64,000 nt of DNA from Micromonospora sp. MW-13 (GTDB lineage: Bacteria; Actinomycetota; Actinomycetes; Mycobacteriales; Micromonosporaceae). The DNA is taken from positions 124,001 to 188,000 of the forward strand of contig NZ_QKKX01000035.1 in assembly GCF_003434305.1 (NCBI RefSeq). Direction: 5' to 3'. Of this stretch, positions 35,996 through 45,337 are shown piece by piece; the first letter of the stretch is position 1, and each line of letters opens with the position of its first letter. The notes under the pieces are model-generated. The model was not told the origin of the DNA, made no database searches, and was given only the letters and a program-made list of their open reading frames with translations. Made by a program: the position numbers and the translations under genes.

Positions 35996-38085
35996 TCGCC
36001 GGTGCGGCACACGACCCGCACGCCGTGCTCGGCGCGCACCCCGCCGACGGGCGCACCACCATCCGCACCATGCGCCGGGGCGCTCGGGCGGTGAGCGTGC
36101 TCGTCGGCGACGAGCGACACCAGACGACCCGGGTGCACGACGTCGGCGTCTTCGAGGCCGTCCTGCCCGGTGAGGTGCTCGACTACCGGGTCGAGGTCGA
36201 CGGCGCGGTGCACGACGACCCGTACCGCCACCCGCCCACCCTCGGCGAGCTGGACCTGCACCTGATCGGCGAGGGCCGGCACGAGCGGCTGTGGGAGGCG
36301 CTCGGCGCCCGGGTCCGCGACGGGGGTGTGGCGTTCGCGGTGTGGGCGCCCAACGCGCGCGGCGTGCGGGTGGTCGGCGACTTCACCGGCTGGGGCCCGG
36401 ACGACGGCTGGCCGATGCGCTCGCTGGGCTCCAGCGGGGTGTGGGAGATCTTCGTCCCCGACGCGCCGGTCGGGGCGAGGTACAAGTACCGGGTGCTGGG
36501 CGCCGACGGGCACTGGCGGGACAAGGCCGACCCGCTGGCCGCGTACGCGGAGGTGCCGCCGGCCACCGCGTCGGTGGTGCACCGCTCGACGTACGAGTGG
36601 AACGACGCCGACTGGCTGGCGCGACGCGCGCGGCGGCAGCCGCACCAGGAGCCGATGAGCGTGTACGAGGTGCACCTCGGCTCGTGGCGGCCCGGCCTCG
36701 GCTACCGGGAGCTGGCCGAGCAGCTCACCGCGTACGTCACCGAGCTGGGCTTCACCCATGTGGAGTTCATGCCGGTGATGGAGCACCCGTTCGGCGGCTC
36801 CTGGGGCTACCAGGTGACCGGCTACTACGCGCCGACCTCCCGGTTCGGCAACCCGGACGACTTCCGGCACCTGGTCGACACCCTGCACGCCGCCGGGATC
36901 GGGGTGATCCTGGACTGGGTGCCGGCGCACTTCCCCAAGGACGAGTGGGCGTTGGCCCGGTTCGACGGCACCCCGCTGTACGAGCACCCCGACCCGCGCC
37001 GGGGCGAGCACCCCGACTGGGGCACGTACGTGTTCGACTTCGGCCGCCGCGAGGTGCGCAACTTCCTGGTCGCCAACGCGCTGTACTGGTGCGACCAGTT
37101 CCACGTCGACGGGCTGCGGGTCGACGCCGTCGCCTCGATGCTCTACCTGGACTACTCCCGCCCCGAGGGCCAGTGGGTCCCCAACCAGCACGGCGGCCGG
37201 GAGAACCTGGAGGCGATCGCCTTCATGCAGGAGGTCAACGCCACCGTCTACAAGCGGCACGCCGGGGTGGTACTGGTCGCCGAGGAGTCGACGGCCTGGC
37301 CGGGCGTCACCCGGTCCACGGCCGGCGGCGGGCTGGGCTTCGGCTTCAAGTGGAACATGGGCTGGATGCACGACACCCTGCTCTACACCTCGAAGGACCC
37401 GATCTACCGGCAACACCACCACCACCAGCTCACCTTCTCCCTGGCGTACGCGTGGAGCGAGAACTACGTGCTGCCGATCAGCCACGACGAGGTGGTGCAC
37501 GGCAAGGGCTCCCTCGCGGCCAAGATGCCCGGCGACACCTGGCAGCGGCTGGCCAACGTACGGGCGCTGCTGGCGTACATGTGGGCGCACCCGGGCAAGC
37601 AGCTCCTGTTCATGGGCTGCGAGCTGGCCGACGACCGGGAGTGGAGCGAGGAGCGCGGCCTCGACTGGTACCTGCTGCACGACCCGGCGCGGGCCGGCGT
37701 GCAACGCCTCGTCGGCGACCTGAACCGCGTCTACCGGGACACCCCCGCGCTGTGGGCGCAGGACACCGAGCCGGCCGGGTTCCGCTGGATCGCCGGCGAC
37801 GACGTCACCCACAACACGGTGTCGTTCGTGCGGATCGCCCCGGACGGCGCGACGCTGGTCTGCGTGGCGAACTTCTCCGCCGTGCCGCTGGAGGACTACC
37901 GGATCGGGCTGCCCGCCGCCGGCACCTGGACGGAGGTGCTCAACACCGACGCCCACCACTACGGCGGGTCCGGGGTGGGCAACCTGGGCGAGGTGCACGC
38001 GCAGGACGTGCCGTGGCACGGCCTGCCGGCGTCCGTGGCGCTGCGGGTGCCGCCGCTCGGCGTCCTCTGGCTGCGCCGCGACTGA
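35983..38085 (+). CDS. glgB: 1,4-alpha-glucan branching enzyme
   Basis: A 700-residue GH13 enzyme that creates alpha-1,6 branches in the glucan made by GlgE. Seen: an N-terminal CBM48-like region (FAVWAPNARGVRVVGDFTGW near 116), SWGYQVTGYYAPTSRFGNPD near 271, the nucleophile in GLRVDAVASMLYLDYS (D381), the acid/base in VLVAEESTAWPGV (E434) and LPISHDEVVHGKGS near 501. The start overlaps glgE by 13 nt. A short additional N-terminal domain (about 1-100) matches the long form of GlgB. The pathway is GlgC, GlgM, GlgE, GlgB. Confidence 0.97.
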   Translation: MDELIAGAAHDPHAVLGAHPADGRTTIRTMRRGARAVSVLVGDERHQTTRVHDVGVFEAVLPGEVLDYRVEVDGAVHDDPYRHPPTLGELDLHLIGEGRHERLWEALGARVRDGGVAFAVWAPNARGVRVVGDFTGWGPDDGWPMRSLGSSGVWEIFVPDAPVGARYKYRVLGADGHWRDKADPLAAYAEVPPATASVVHRSTYEWNDADWLARRARRQPHQEPMSVYEVHLGSWRPGLGYRELAEQLTAYVTELGFTHVEFMPVMEHPFGGSWGYQVTGYYAPTSRFGNPDDFRHLVDTLHAAGIGVILDWVPAHFPKDEWALARFDGTPLYEHPDPRRGEHPDWGTYVFDFGRREVRNFLVANALYWCDQFHVDGLRVDAVASMLYLDYSRPEGQWVPNQHGGRENLEAIAFMQEVNATVYKRHAGVVLVAEESTAWPGVTRSTAGGGLGFGFKWNMGWMHDTLLYTSKDPIYRQHHHHQLTFSLAYAWSENYVLPISHDEVVHGKGSLAAKMPGDTWQRLANVRALLAYMWAHPGKQLLFMGCELADDREWSEERGLDWYLLHDPARAGVQRLVGDLNRVYRDTPALWAQDTEPAGFRWIAGDDVTHNTVSFVRIAPDGATLVCVANFSAVPLEDYRIGLPAAGTWTEVLNTDAHHYGGSGVGNLGEVHAQDVPWHGLPASVALRVPPLGVLWLRRD

Positions 38086-38167
38086 GCACCCGATGGCCTG
38101 CCTCGGGACGCCGCCGTTGTTCGGCTTGGTACCGGATGGTGCTGGGCGTTCCTAGCCAGCCCGATGG

Positions 38168-38716
<549 letters not shown>

Positions 38717-38722
38717 TTGGCA

Positions 38723-38728
38723 AGTGTA
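38723..38728 (-). promoter_or_regulatory. -10 element of the DHFR-like gene (leaderless type)
   Basis: Minus-strand TACACT ends 6 nt before the GTG at 38716. Confidence 0.45.
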
Positions 38729-38734
38729 CGGGGC

Positions 38735-38960
38735 ACACGGGCAGGTGCCGCTTAAGGTAGGTGTGCCAGGCCAAGGCGTTGTTGTGGGCGGCGGACGGTG
38801 TATCGAACGCCGAGGTCTGTCTGTCCGTCGGTGGCGTAGCCGGTTCGCCGCGGAGGGAACCGCCGCAGAGGGGCGCAGCCGGGCGGGGCGCAGCCGTCCT
38901 TAGACCCGAGCTTCGAGTCGACGCTGCGTGACGTGGTCGGCCTGTACGTGAACCCGCCGG
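38735..38960 (+). pseudogene. IS630-family transposase remnant
   Basis: No intact frame, but joined fragments in shifting frames match IS630 transposase landmarks in order: AKALLWAADGVSNAEVCLSV (N-terminal helix-turn-helix, about 38770-38830), then in another frame VRRWRSRFAAEG (about 38820-38860), then DPSFESTLRDVVGLYVNPP (about 38900-38960), which in full elements lies about 100 residues further on, before the DDE domain. So the gene has an internal deletion and at least two frameshifts, and is cut off at a strong hairpin. Identification rests on remembered family motifs. Confidence 0.65.
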
Positions 38961-38981
38961 CGCTTTGCGCGCCGGCGGGTT
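38951..38981. terminator. strong GC hairpin
   Basis: Stem AACCCGCCGGCGC / GCGCCGGCGGGTT (13 bp, perfect) with a 5-nt loop TTTGC. It sits exactly where the IS630 remnant stops. Confidence 0.6.
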
Positions 38982-39031
38982 CCCCGCAATTGGCAGTCGA
39001 CCGTGAAGTCCCACCCCGATGGTGCCGGGGG

Positions 39032-39089
39032 GCCAGTGTCATTGCGTTGTCGCATTGCTCCTGGTCACGGCGTCGATGAGGTCGTTGGG
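39032..39089 (+). repeat. 58-bp inverted repeat, left copy
   Basis: This 58-bp segment (begins GCCAGTGTCATTGCG) matches the reverse complement of 41226-41283 with five mismatches. The pair brackets the C39 peptidase and VOC genes. Similarity ends abruptly on both sides. Confidence 0.7.
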
Positions 39090-39124
39090 GTGGCGGTTTG
39101 CACGTCTGGTGGTGCCGACCGTCG

Positions 39125-40462
39125 TTACCAGTTGGTGGAGTCCGTCACCTGCGGCCAGGCCACCCCGGTCGGCTTGACGAGGTAGACGATGCCGCCGGAG
39201 CTGCTGCTTGTGCCGCCGCTGGCCGTGGTCCGCTTGGTCCGCAGCCAGATCTGCTCGAACTGCGCCCGGGAGTAGATGTGCCGTACCGCGTCGTTGCTGG
39301 GTGAGGCCGGGTCGTTGGCGATCACGTCACCGGTGGCGGTGAAGCCGACTACCACCATCAGGTGCCCGGCGGTGCCGTAGCCCGCCCCGGTCAGCTCGCT
39401 GGCGAGGAAGGATTGACTGGTCACCACAGGGATGCCGGCGGCGATGAAGTGCTCGATCTCGTCGAGTGAGTGCAGCCGGGTCACCTTCGCCTCCAGCCCG
39501 GGAAAACTGGCCGCGTACGCGGTGTTGAACGGCCAGTTGCCGGTGCCCTTGTACTGGTAGTCGTAGGTCATCCGGGCGGCGTGGTCGACCGTCGGGTCCG
39601 CATAGCTGGGGTTCACCCAGGACGTGTCGGCGGCGGAGGGCTTCCGGCCCCAGTACTCGATCACCATTTCGACGGAGGTCGGCGAGCACCAGGCCTCACC
39701 GCCGCCGCCGTACTGGGTGTAATGGCCGGCGTGGACGTTCTGCGAGTAGCGCGGGACCGCCAGCTCGGTGCCCCAGGCGATGTGGCCGGCGCTGGGGGTG
39801 ACGGTGAACCGGTCCGGCACGTTCGAGCTCATCGCGCCGACCGAGCGGACCAGCGGGGAAGCGGTCTGCGCCGGGTCGCGGTAGAGGGTCAGCCGGAGCT
39901 GGTACGCCCGCAGCAGCACCCCGGCACTCGCGTTGTCGATGGCGAAGGTGTCGGTCCAGATGCTGGACGTCCTGTCGCTCTGCCTGTCGACGCTGGTCCG
40001 TTTGACGTCGGCGTCGCTGGAGGCCCAGCGCCCCAGCACGTACCAGGGGGTGCGGGTGCCGGTGGTGTAGGTGCCCTGGAGTTCGACCTGGAGCCAGGTG
40101 CCGGCCGGGGTGTCGACGTTCCAGGAGGCGACCAGCTCGCTGGCGCCGAAGCCGACCTCGGTCAGCGGCGAGGTCCAGGTGCCGTACGCCCAGGTCCGCC
40201 TGATGCTGGTGTGCGGGTCCTTGTAGACGGTGGCGCCGACCGGGGTGCCGAGGGTGAGCCCGGCGGCGGTGACGGTAGTGCCGGCGGTGACGCCGGCTGA
40301 CAGGGTGGTGCCGGACCAGCCCTGCCAGGTGATCTGCTCGTCGTGGGTGACCGTGCTGGCTCCGGCGGCCGACCTGGTGGCCCCTGCGGGGGCGGTGGTG
40401 CCGAGAAGGACGAGGGCGGTGGCACCCGCGAGGGCGACGGCGCGCAGCGGTGACATGGCCAT
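39125..40462 (-). CDS. secreted C39-like (peptidase_C39_2) protease
   Basis: A 445-residue exported protein. A Sec signal peptide (MAMSPLRAVALAGATALVLL with cleavage after APAGA) is followed by about 220 residues of beta-rich region with repeated Trp/Thr segments and then a papain-like domain. Predicted catalytic residues are C259 in GGEAWCSPTSVEMVIEYW, H367 in GTAGHLMVVVGF and the N/D of VIANDPAS. The family includes extracellular cysteine peptidases and bacteriocin-processing domains. No ABC transporter or leader peptide is nearby, so a stand-alone secreted protease or peptidoglycan-related role is more likely. ATG at 40462 has TGGAGC upstream. Confidence 0.85.
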   Translation of the reverse strand: MAMSPLRAVALAGATALVLLGTTAPAGATRSAAGASTVTHDEQITWQGWSGTTLSAGVTAGTTVTAAGLTLGTPVGATVYKDPHTSIRRTWAYGTWTSPLTEVGFGASELVASWNVDTPAGTWLQVELQGTYTTGTRTPWYVLGRWASSDADVKRTSVDRQSDRTSSIWTDTFAIDNASAGVLLRAYQLRLTLYRDPAQTASPLVRSVGAMSSNVPDRFTVTPSAGHIAWGTELAVPRYSQNVHAGHYTQYGGGGEAWCSPTSVEMVIEYWGRKPSAADTSWVNPSYADPTVDHAARMTYDYQYKGTGNWPFNTAYAASFPGLEAKVTRLHSLDEIEHFIAAGIPVVTSQSFLASELTGAGYGTAGHLMVVVGFTATGDVIANDPASPSNDAVRHIYSRAQFEQIWLRTKRTTASGGTSSSSGGIVYLVKPTGVAWPQVTDSTNW

Positions 40463-40728
40463 GGCAGCTCCACAGGGGTGAGGCATCGTTGCCGTTCACT
40501 GTCCCGCTTGGAGGGAAGTTTCACCAGAGGTCTATGCATGGAAAATCATTGACGGCACGAGAATCCGGTCGGAATGAAGTTCCGTGAAGATCTACACCAA
40601 GCCCGGACCGGCACCGGGCCCGCCGCCATCGCCACACTCCGTAACAACCGCGATCGGCTACCACCGCACCAACGGCGGCGGGGAAAGAGTGGTCCGAGGT
40701 CACCACGCCTGCAGCGCGGAGCCGGTGA
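40463..40728. other. 266-bp spacer
   Basis: No gene recognised. It holds the upstream region of the C39 peptidase; the 3' end of the VOC gene is at 40729. Confidence 0.4.
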
Positions 40729-41076
40729 TCATCCGGTCGTCGAGACGTCTCCGCCGATTCCGGTCTCGTTGCCGTCGCTGTCGTGGAAGACGTACTTCCA
40801 GACCGAGTCGTGCTTCTCAACGTCGACCGGCTCCAGGCCCCGTCCGGAGATCCTCGCAACCTCGGCGACTGGGTCGTCGACCCAAATCATGCTGACAGCT
40901 CCGCCGGCCCGGTCGGGATCCTGGATGATGTACACGTACCGATCCTCGGCCAACTGCCAGACCGCCTCGATCTCATTCGGATAGAAGGCCGGTTCAGCAC
41001 CGAGCAGCCGCTTGTACCACTCCAGGGCGCTATCATAGTCGCGCACCGGGATGCCCGCAAACACTCCTACCGCCAT
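40729..41076 (-). CDS. VOC (glyoxalase/bleomycin-resistance fold) protein
   Basis: A 115-residue single-repeat VOC protein: GVFAGIPVRDYDSALEWYKR (4-23), a YIIQDPDRAGGAVSMIWVDD strand near 49 and the closing KYVFHDSDGNETGIGGD with the usual metal-ligand Glu region. VOC proteins bind a divalent metal and act as lyases, dioxygenases or drug-binding proteins; the substrate is unknown. GAGGAG lies 6 nt before the ATG. Lower GC than the housekeeping genes. It lies between the inverted repeats with the C39 gene. Confidence 0.9.
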   Translation of the reverse strand: MAVGVFAGIPVRDYDSALEWYKRLLGAEPAFYPNEIEAVWQLAEDRYVYIIQDPDRAGGAVSMIWVDDPVAEVARISGRGLEPVDVEKHDSVWKYVFHDSDGNETGIGGDVSTTG

Positions 41077-41709
41077 GTCCGTCTCCTCAGTCGATGTCGA
41101 GCCCGACCGGTGCCGGGCCCTGAAGGACAGACCGGACCTGGCAGCGAAACCTAACGGGGTCGACCCGATCGCCTTCGGACGGGTCCCGCGCCCAGGTTAC
41201 CCATTGCAGTGGCGGTGTGCGACGACCCAACGACCTCATCGACACCGCGACCAGGAGCAATCCGACTACGCAATGACCCTGGCGGGGCGACGCAGCAATC
41301 GTCCTGGACGAGCGGCGGTTCGCGCCGTACGAACCCGTAGGGTGCGCACGAACTTGACAGGGGAGGGCGGCGCCGGGCGGGAGTGCCGACACGGATGCCG
41401 GCGTCGTCGCCGATCCGCCGGTGACACCTGTAAGCCGCCTTTGCTCTGCTGCCCCCGGTGCAACGTGCGGGGGAGCGTGACGCTTCCGGCCTGCCCGCTC
41501 GTGCTGGCCTGCGACGTGAAGCGGCTGCACGGCTCGTGACGCGACGCGGGTGAGGATCAGAGCGACTATGTCCGTTCCCGCAGGCTGACCATCCCGTCAC
41601 CAAACGCGGCAAACGCCTCGTCGGTATGCGCGGTACGTATACCGGCCCTGCACACAGCGCACTTGAATGGGTACGCTCGACGAGGCGCTACGGACGGAGC
41701 CACCCGCGG
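41077..41709. other. 633-bp stretch without recognised gene
   Basis: Contains the right copy of the 58-bp inverted repeat (41226-41283). Open frames on both strands lack ribosome sites and family resemblance. Near 41631-41644 there is a short dyad CGGTA-N4-TACCG, and TACGCT near 41674 is a -10 candidate for the broken regulator downstream. The rest appears to be decayed DNA. Confidence 0.45.
41226..41283 (-). repeat. 58-bp inverted repeat, right copy
   Basis: Read on the minus strand it begins GCCAGGGTCATTGCG and aligns without gaps to 39032-39089 over 58 bp with five mismatches. Confidence 0.7.
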
Positions 41710-41724
41710 ATGGCGAGGTTTCCC

Positions 41725-43103
41725 GTGACACACGCAACCTGTCCCCGCTGCGGCGGCCGGCTGGCCCGCGACAACGACAGTGGACGATGCGCCCCCTGCC
41801 AAGCCGCCGAGCGGAACCGGCTGAGTCAACCGCCGGTGGTGCCGGCCAACTTCTGGGAGCACGAGCCAGTACGGCGAGCGTTGGCCGCGCGGCACCTCGG
41901 GCGGGTGATCCGGGCCTTCCGCTGCCACCCCTACCACGGGCGTAACCCGCTGCCGCAGACCGCAGTCGCGGGATGGCTGGGCACGCAGACGAAGAACAGC
42001 CGGCCCACCAACCGACCGGCCCCCGGGACACCGCCGGACTGGCAACCCCCACCAGCCCCGGCAGATGCCGTCACCACGGCATCGGATGAAGGAGGTGGCA
42101 CCACGGACCGCCGACAGTTCCACGCCCTCGCCGCCCTCGCGGGCATCGCCGCGACCGGCTCCCTCGACCTGCTCGCCACACCCACCAACACACCCAAGAA
42201 CATCGACATGGAACAAGTACGCTTCGCCAGCTCGCTGGTCGACGATTTCCGTCGCGCCGACGCAGCCGTCAGAGCCGACCAGCTCTGCGACATCGCCATC
42301 CGAGTCCACGCCCACCTGACGTCCTGGGCCACGAAGGCCACCTACAGCCGAGAGGTCGGCGACGCCCTGCACACCGCACTCGCCGGACTCGCCTGCGAGG
42401 CCGCCTGGCTCACGATCGACGCCGAGCGACAGTCGGAGTCGAGGCCGTACCTCAACGAGGCGATCACACGAGCACGAATCGCCGACGACCCGCAGAGCGA
42501 AGTCACCGCATTGGACGGTCTCGCCCGGCTGCTTCGGGACGACCGGCCGCGAGAGTCGCTGCACTGCGCCGAAGCCGCCCTCCGGGTGTCCTCCGGCTGG
42601 CCACGCCCCGACTGACCACGCTGCTGCACCTGCGGAGGGCCCGCGCATACTCGGTCCTTGGCGATACGAGCGGATTCACCCGGGAGATGACGAAGGCGCG
42701 CCGCGAGTTCGAACGCGGCACTCATCAGGATGATCTGCCATTCCTTGGCTTCGTGACCGACCACGAGATGACTGGCGTCCAAGGCACGTCTTTCCTCGTC
42801 CTGGGCAACCCTGAACGCGCCGCCCAGTCCTTCCGCGCCATGACGATGGATCTCTCCCCATCGCACCGACGTAATCAGCTTTACTACACGACTCGGCTCG
42901 CGGAGGCGACATACAAACAGGGCGACGTGAACGAGGCAGCGCGCATCGGCATGAGCGTGCTGCCCGCCATCGGCCAGGTGAGCTCCGGGCGGGTGAGCCG
43001 TCACCTCGCGCAGCTCCGGTCGAACCTGGGACGGCCGCAAGGGTCGACGGCCACCACCCGCGAATTCGTCGACGCCTACGCGGCTGCTGCCGTTCGGCCG
43101 TAG
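41725..43103 (+). pseudogene. XRE/TPR regulator with zinc-ribbon start, broken by frameshift
   Basis: The GTG at 41725 (GAGG upstream) begins a CPRCGGRLARDNDSGRCAPC zinc-ribbon motif typical of a large actinobacterial regulator family. It is followed by RHLGRVIRAFRCHPYHGRNP and LPQTAVAGWLG, where the helix-turn-helix should continue. Instead a Pro/Thr-rich segment (about 95-120) replaces it. DRRQFHALAALAGIAATGSL and TPR-like helices follow, and the frame ends at 42615. Homology continues one base back in the other frame (LTTLLHLRRARAYSVLGDTS onward) to the stop at 43103. So both the HTH and the TPR part are damaged. A sequencing error could explain the indel but not the altered HTH. Confidence 0.7.
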
Positions 43104-43130
43104 GCACCCGGAAGGGCACCTACGGCCGAA
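43093..43130. terminator. hairpin at the end of the broken regulator
   Basis: Arms TTCGGCCGTAGG / CCTACGGCCGAA (12 bp, perfect), with an inner CCC-GGAA-GGG tetraloop stem. The stop codon at 43101-43103 is inside the left arm. Confidence 0.7.
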
Positions 43131-43174
43131 CAGACCGGTAAGGAATTGACCGTACGAGAAGTTTCTCTGTCGGC

Positions 43175-45199
43175 TCAGAGCCGGGTGATCCGTACGGCGT
43201 CGGCGACGACGTACCCCGACGTGCTGGTCCAGCGGCTGACCCCGACGATCTGGCGCGTACCCGCGACGAAGTCGTAGGTGCCCAGCACCCGCCACTGCCC
43301 GCCGCCGGTCCGCTGGTCGACCTTGGTCGTCACGGTCCCGTTGGCCGTCGCCACCAGGTACGGCGCGGCGCTGTTGTAGCCGGGGTCGGACGGGTACCAG
43401 ACCTCGACCCGGTACGAGCCGGCGGCGGGCAGCGTCGCGCTGAACCAGGCCGGGTCGCTGACCGCCTGCGGGGTGACGAACCGGTAGTCGGCGCCGTACC
43501 GCGCGGAGGAGTACGACGACGTGCCCCAGGTGGCGGCGGCGGTGAAGCCGCCGACGGTGGCGTTGTCCACGATCACGCTGAACGTGCCGCCGGTGCCGGT
43601 GACCACCCGCGCGTTGCTGGCCGGGCTCTCGTGGTGCAGCCGGTCCAGGGCGGTCACCAGGTAGCGGTAGGTCGAGCCGGTCGCGGCGGTGGCGTCGACG
43701 AACGTCCCGGTGGTGCCCGAGGCACGGGCCGTGCCGAGCAGGTTACGGGCGTCGGTCAGGTCGCAGGGGTCGACCGCGCCGTCGCCGGGGAGCCGGTACA
43801 CCGCGTACGCGGCCGTGCTACCGGTCGCGCCGCGCTGCCAGGTCAGGGTCACGCCGCCGGTGCCACGCACGGCAGAGGTGAGGGTCGGCGCGGCGGGCGC
43901 GACACCGCCCAGCCCGGCGGGCACCAGCGCCGGCCGGCGGTAGTGGTCGGCCGCCATCCGGGTGACGGCGCCGATCCGGTCGGCGCGGACGTCCTTGGCG
44001 CTGAAATGGATGTCGCCGGCGACCCGCGGGTAGACGCGGTTGGTTGTCAGGTGGTCGGTCAGTTCGGCCGGGTCCTGCCAGGCCGCGTCCTGCCCCGCCG
44101 CGCCGGCGCGGTAGGTGGCCTGCCCGACGAACAGTTGCACGTCGGTGCCGGTCACGGTCTCCGACCACCAGCGGACCAGCTCGGCGTAGTCGGCCGAAGG
44201 GTGGCCGATGTGCCAGTAGAGCTGCGGGGCGATGTAGTCGACCCAGCCCTGACGCACCCAGCGGCGGGTGTCGGCGTAGATCGCGTCGTACGACTGGAGG
44301 CCGGTGGTGCGCGAGCCGAGCGGGTCGGTGCCGGCGTTGCGCCAGATGCCGAACGGGCTCACGCCGAGCCTCACCCACGGCTTGACCGCCCGGATCCGGT
44401 CGTGCATCTCCTGGACCAGCAGGTTGACGTTGTTGCGCCGCCAGTCGGCGATGTCGCTGAAGCCGGCGCCGTACTGGGCGAAGGTGGCCTGGTCGGGGAA
44501 GGCCACCCCGCTGACCGGGTACGGGTAGAAGTAGTCGTCCCAGTGCACCGCGTCGATGTCGTAGCGGCGGACGGCGTCCATCATGGCGTCCTGCACGAAG
44601 GCGCGGACGGCGGGAATGCCGGGGTTGTAGTAGAGCTGGCCGTTGTAGGCAACGGCCCAGCCCGGGTTCTTGCGGGCCGGGTGGCTCGCCACGAGCTTGG
44701 TGAGATCGGTGTGGTTGGCGACCCGGTACGGGTTGAACCAGGCGTGGAACTCCAGGTTGCGGGCGTGCGCCTCGGCCACCATGAAGGCCAGCGGGTCGTA
44801 GCCGGGGTCACCGCCCTGGGTGCCGGTGAGCCAGTGCGACCAGGGCTCGTAGGTGGACGGCCAGAACGCGTCGGCGGTGGGGCGGATCTGCACGACGACG
44901 GCGTTCATCCGCCGCTGCTGGGCCAGGTCGAGCCAGCCCCGGTACTCCGCCTGCTGGGCGGCCGGGGTGAGCCCGGTGCGGCTGGGCCAGTCGATGTTGG
45001 CGACGCTCGCGATCCACATGCCGCGGAGCTGCCGTTTCGGGGTGGCCGGATCGGTCACGCAGGCCGCCTGGGCGGCCACCGGCACGGTGTCCGGCGTGGC
45101 GGGCGGGGAGGCGGTGGCACCCGTGGGGACGGCCACGCCGAGCGCCAGCGCCACCGTCAGCGCCGCGCCGGAAAGGAATCGACCATAATCTCTGCGCAC
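43175..45199 (-). CDS. secreted GHL10 (YngK-like) glycoside hydrolase with FnIII and golvesin-type domains
   Basis: A 674-residue exported protein. The N-terminus RRDYGRFLSGAALTVALALG looks like a Sec or Tat signal. The GHL10/DUF187 domain starts QLRGMWIASVANIDWPSRTG (about 56) and has VVVQIRPTADAFWPSTYEPW, AVHWDDYFYPYP near 214 and APQLYWHIGHPSADYAELVR near 322. An FnIII domain spans about 430-530 (GGVTLTWQRGATGSTAAYAV). A golvesin C-terminal-like module of about 130 residues ends the protein (AGSYRVEVWYPSDPGYNSAA). It likely acts on cell-wall or exogenous glycans. The GTG at 45199 lacks a ribosome site and has AACATT 6 nt upstream, so it may be leaderless. Confidence 0.88.
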   Translation of the reverse strand: MRRDYGRFLSGAALTVALALGVAVPTGATASPPATPDTVPVAAQAACVTDPATPKRQLRGMWIASVANIDWPSRTGLTPAAQQAEYRGWLDLAQQRRMNAVVVQIRPTADAFWPSTYEPWSHWLTGTQGGDPGYDPLAFMVAEAHARNLEFHAWFNPYRVANHTDLTKLVASHPARKNPGWAVAYNGQLYYNPGIPAVRAFVQDAMMDAVRRYDIDAVHWDDYFYPYPVSGVAFPDQATFAQYGAGFSDIADWRRNNVNLLVQEMHDRIRAVKPWVRLGVSPFGIWRNAGTDPLGSRTTGLQSYDAIYADTRRWVRQGWVDYIAPQLYWHIGHPSADYAELVRWWSETVTGTDVQLFVGQATYRAGAAGQDAAWQDPAELTDHLTTNRVYPRVAGDIHFSAKDVRADRIGAVTRMAADHYRRPALVPAGLGGVAPAAPTLTSAVRGTGGVTLTWQRGATGSTAAYAVYRLPGDGAVDPCDLTDARNLLGTARASGTTGTFVDATAATGSTYRYLVTALDRLHHESPASNARVVTGTGGTFSVIVDNATVGGFTAAATWGTSSYSSARYGADYRFVTPQAVSDPAWFSATLPAAGSYRVEVWYPSDPGYNSAAPYLVATANGTVTTKVDQRTGGGQWRVLGTYDFVAGTRQIVGVSRWTSTSGYVVADAVRITRL

Positions 45200-45337
45200 G
45201 AAAAGAATGTTCGATGCTGCCGGTCTGTTGCGCAAGTATCCTTCACAACTTTCACCGACCGGGGTCAGGTGGTTCACTGGTGCGACCACCGAACGAGGTC
45301 AACACGTCACTCGGACTCGTACCTGGGAGGAACCTTC

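Noticed and set aside
39125..40462. Bacteriocin-export system around the C39 peptidase
   Set aside because: The protein is secreted by its own signal peptide and no ABC transporter or double-glycine leader peptide was found nearby.
41051..41539. 162-codon plus-strand ORF after the VOC gene
   Set aside because: Overlaps the VOC promoter and the inverted repeat, has no ribosome site or domain, and its codon pattern is irregular.
42580..42620. Programmed frameshift in the XRE/TPR regulator
   Set aside because: No slippery heptamer or stimulatory hairpin was seen, and the HTH region is also degraded, so decay or sequencing error is more likely.
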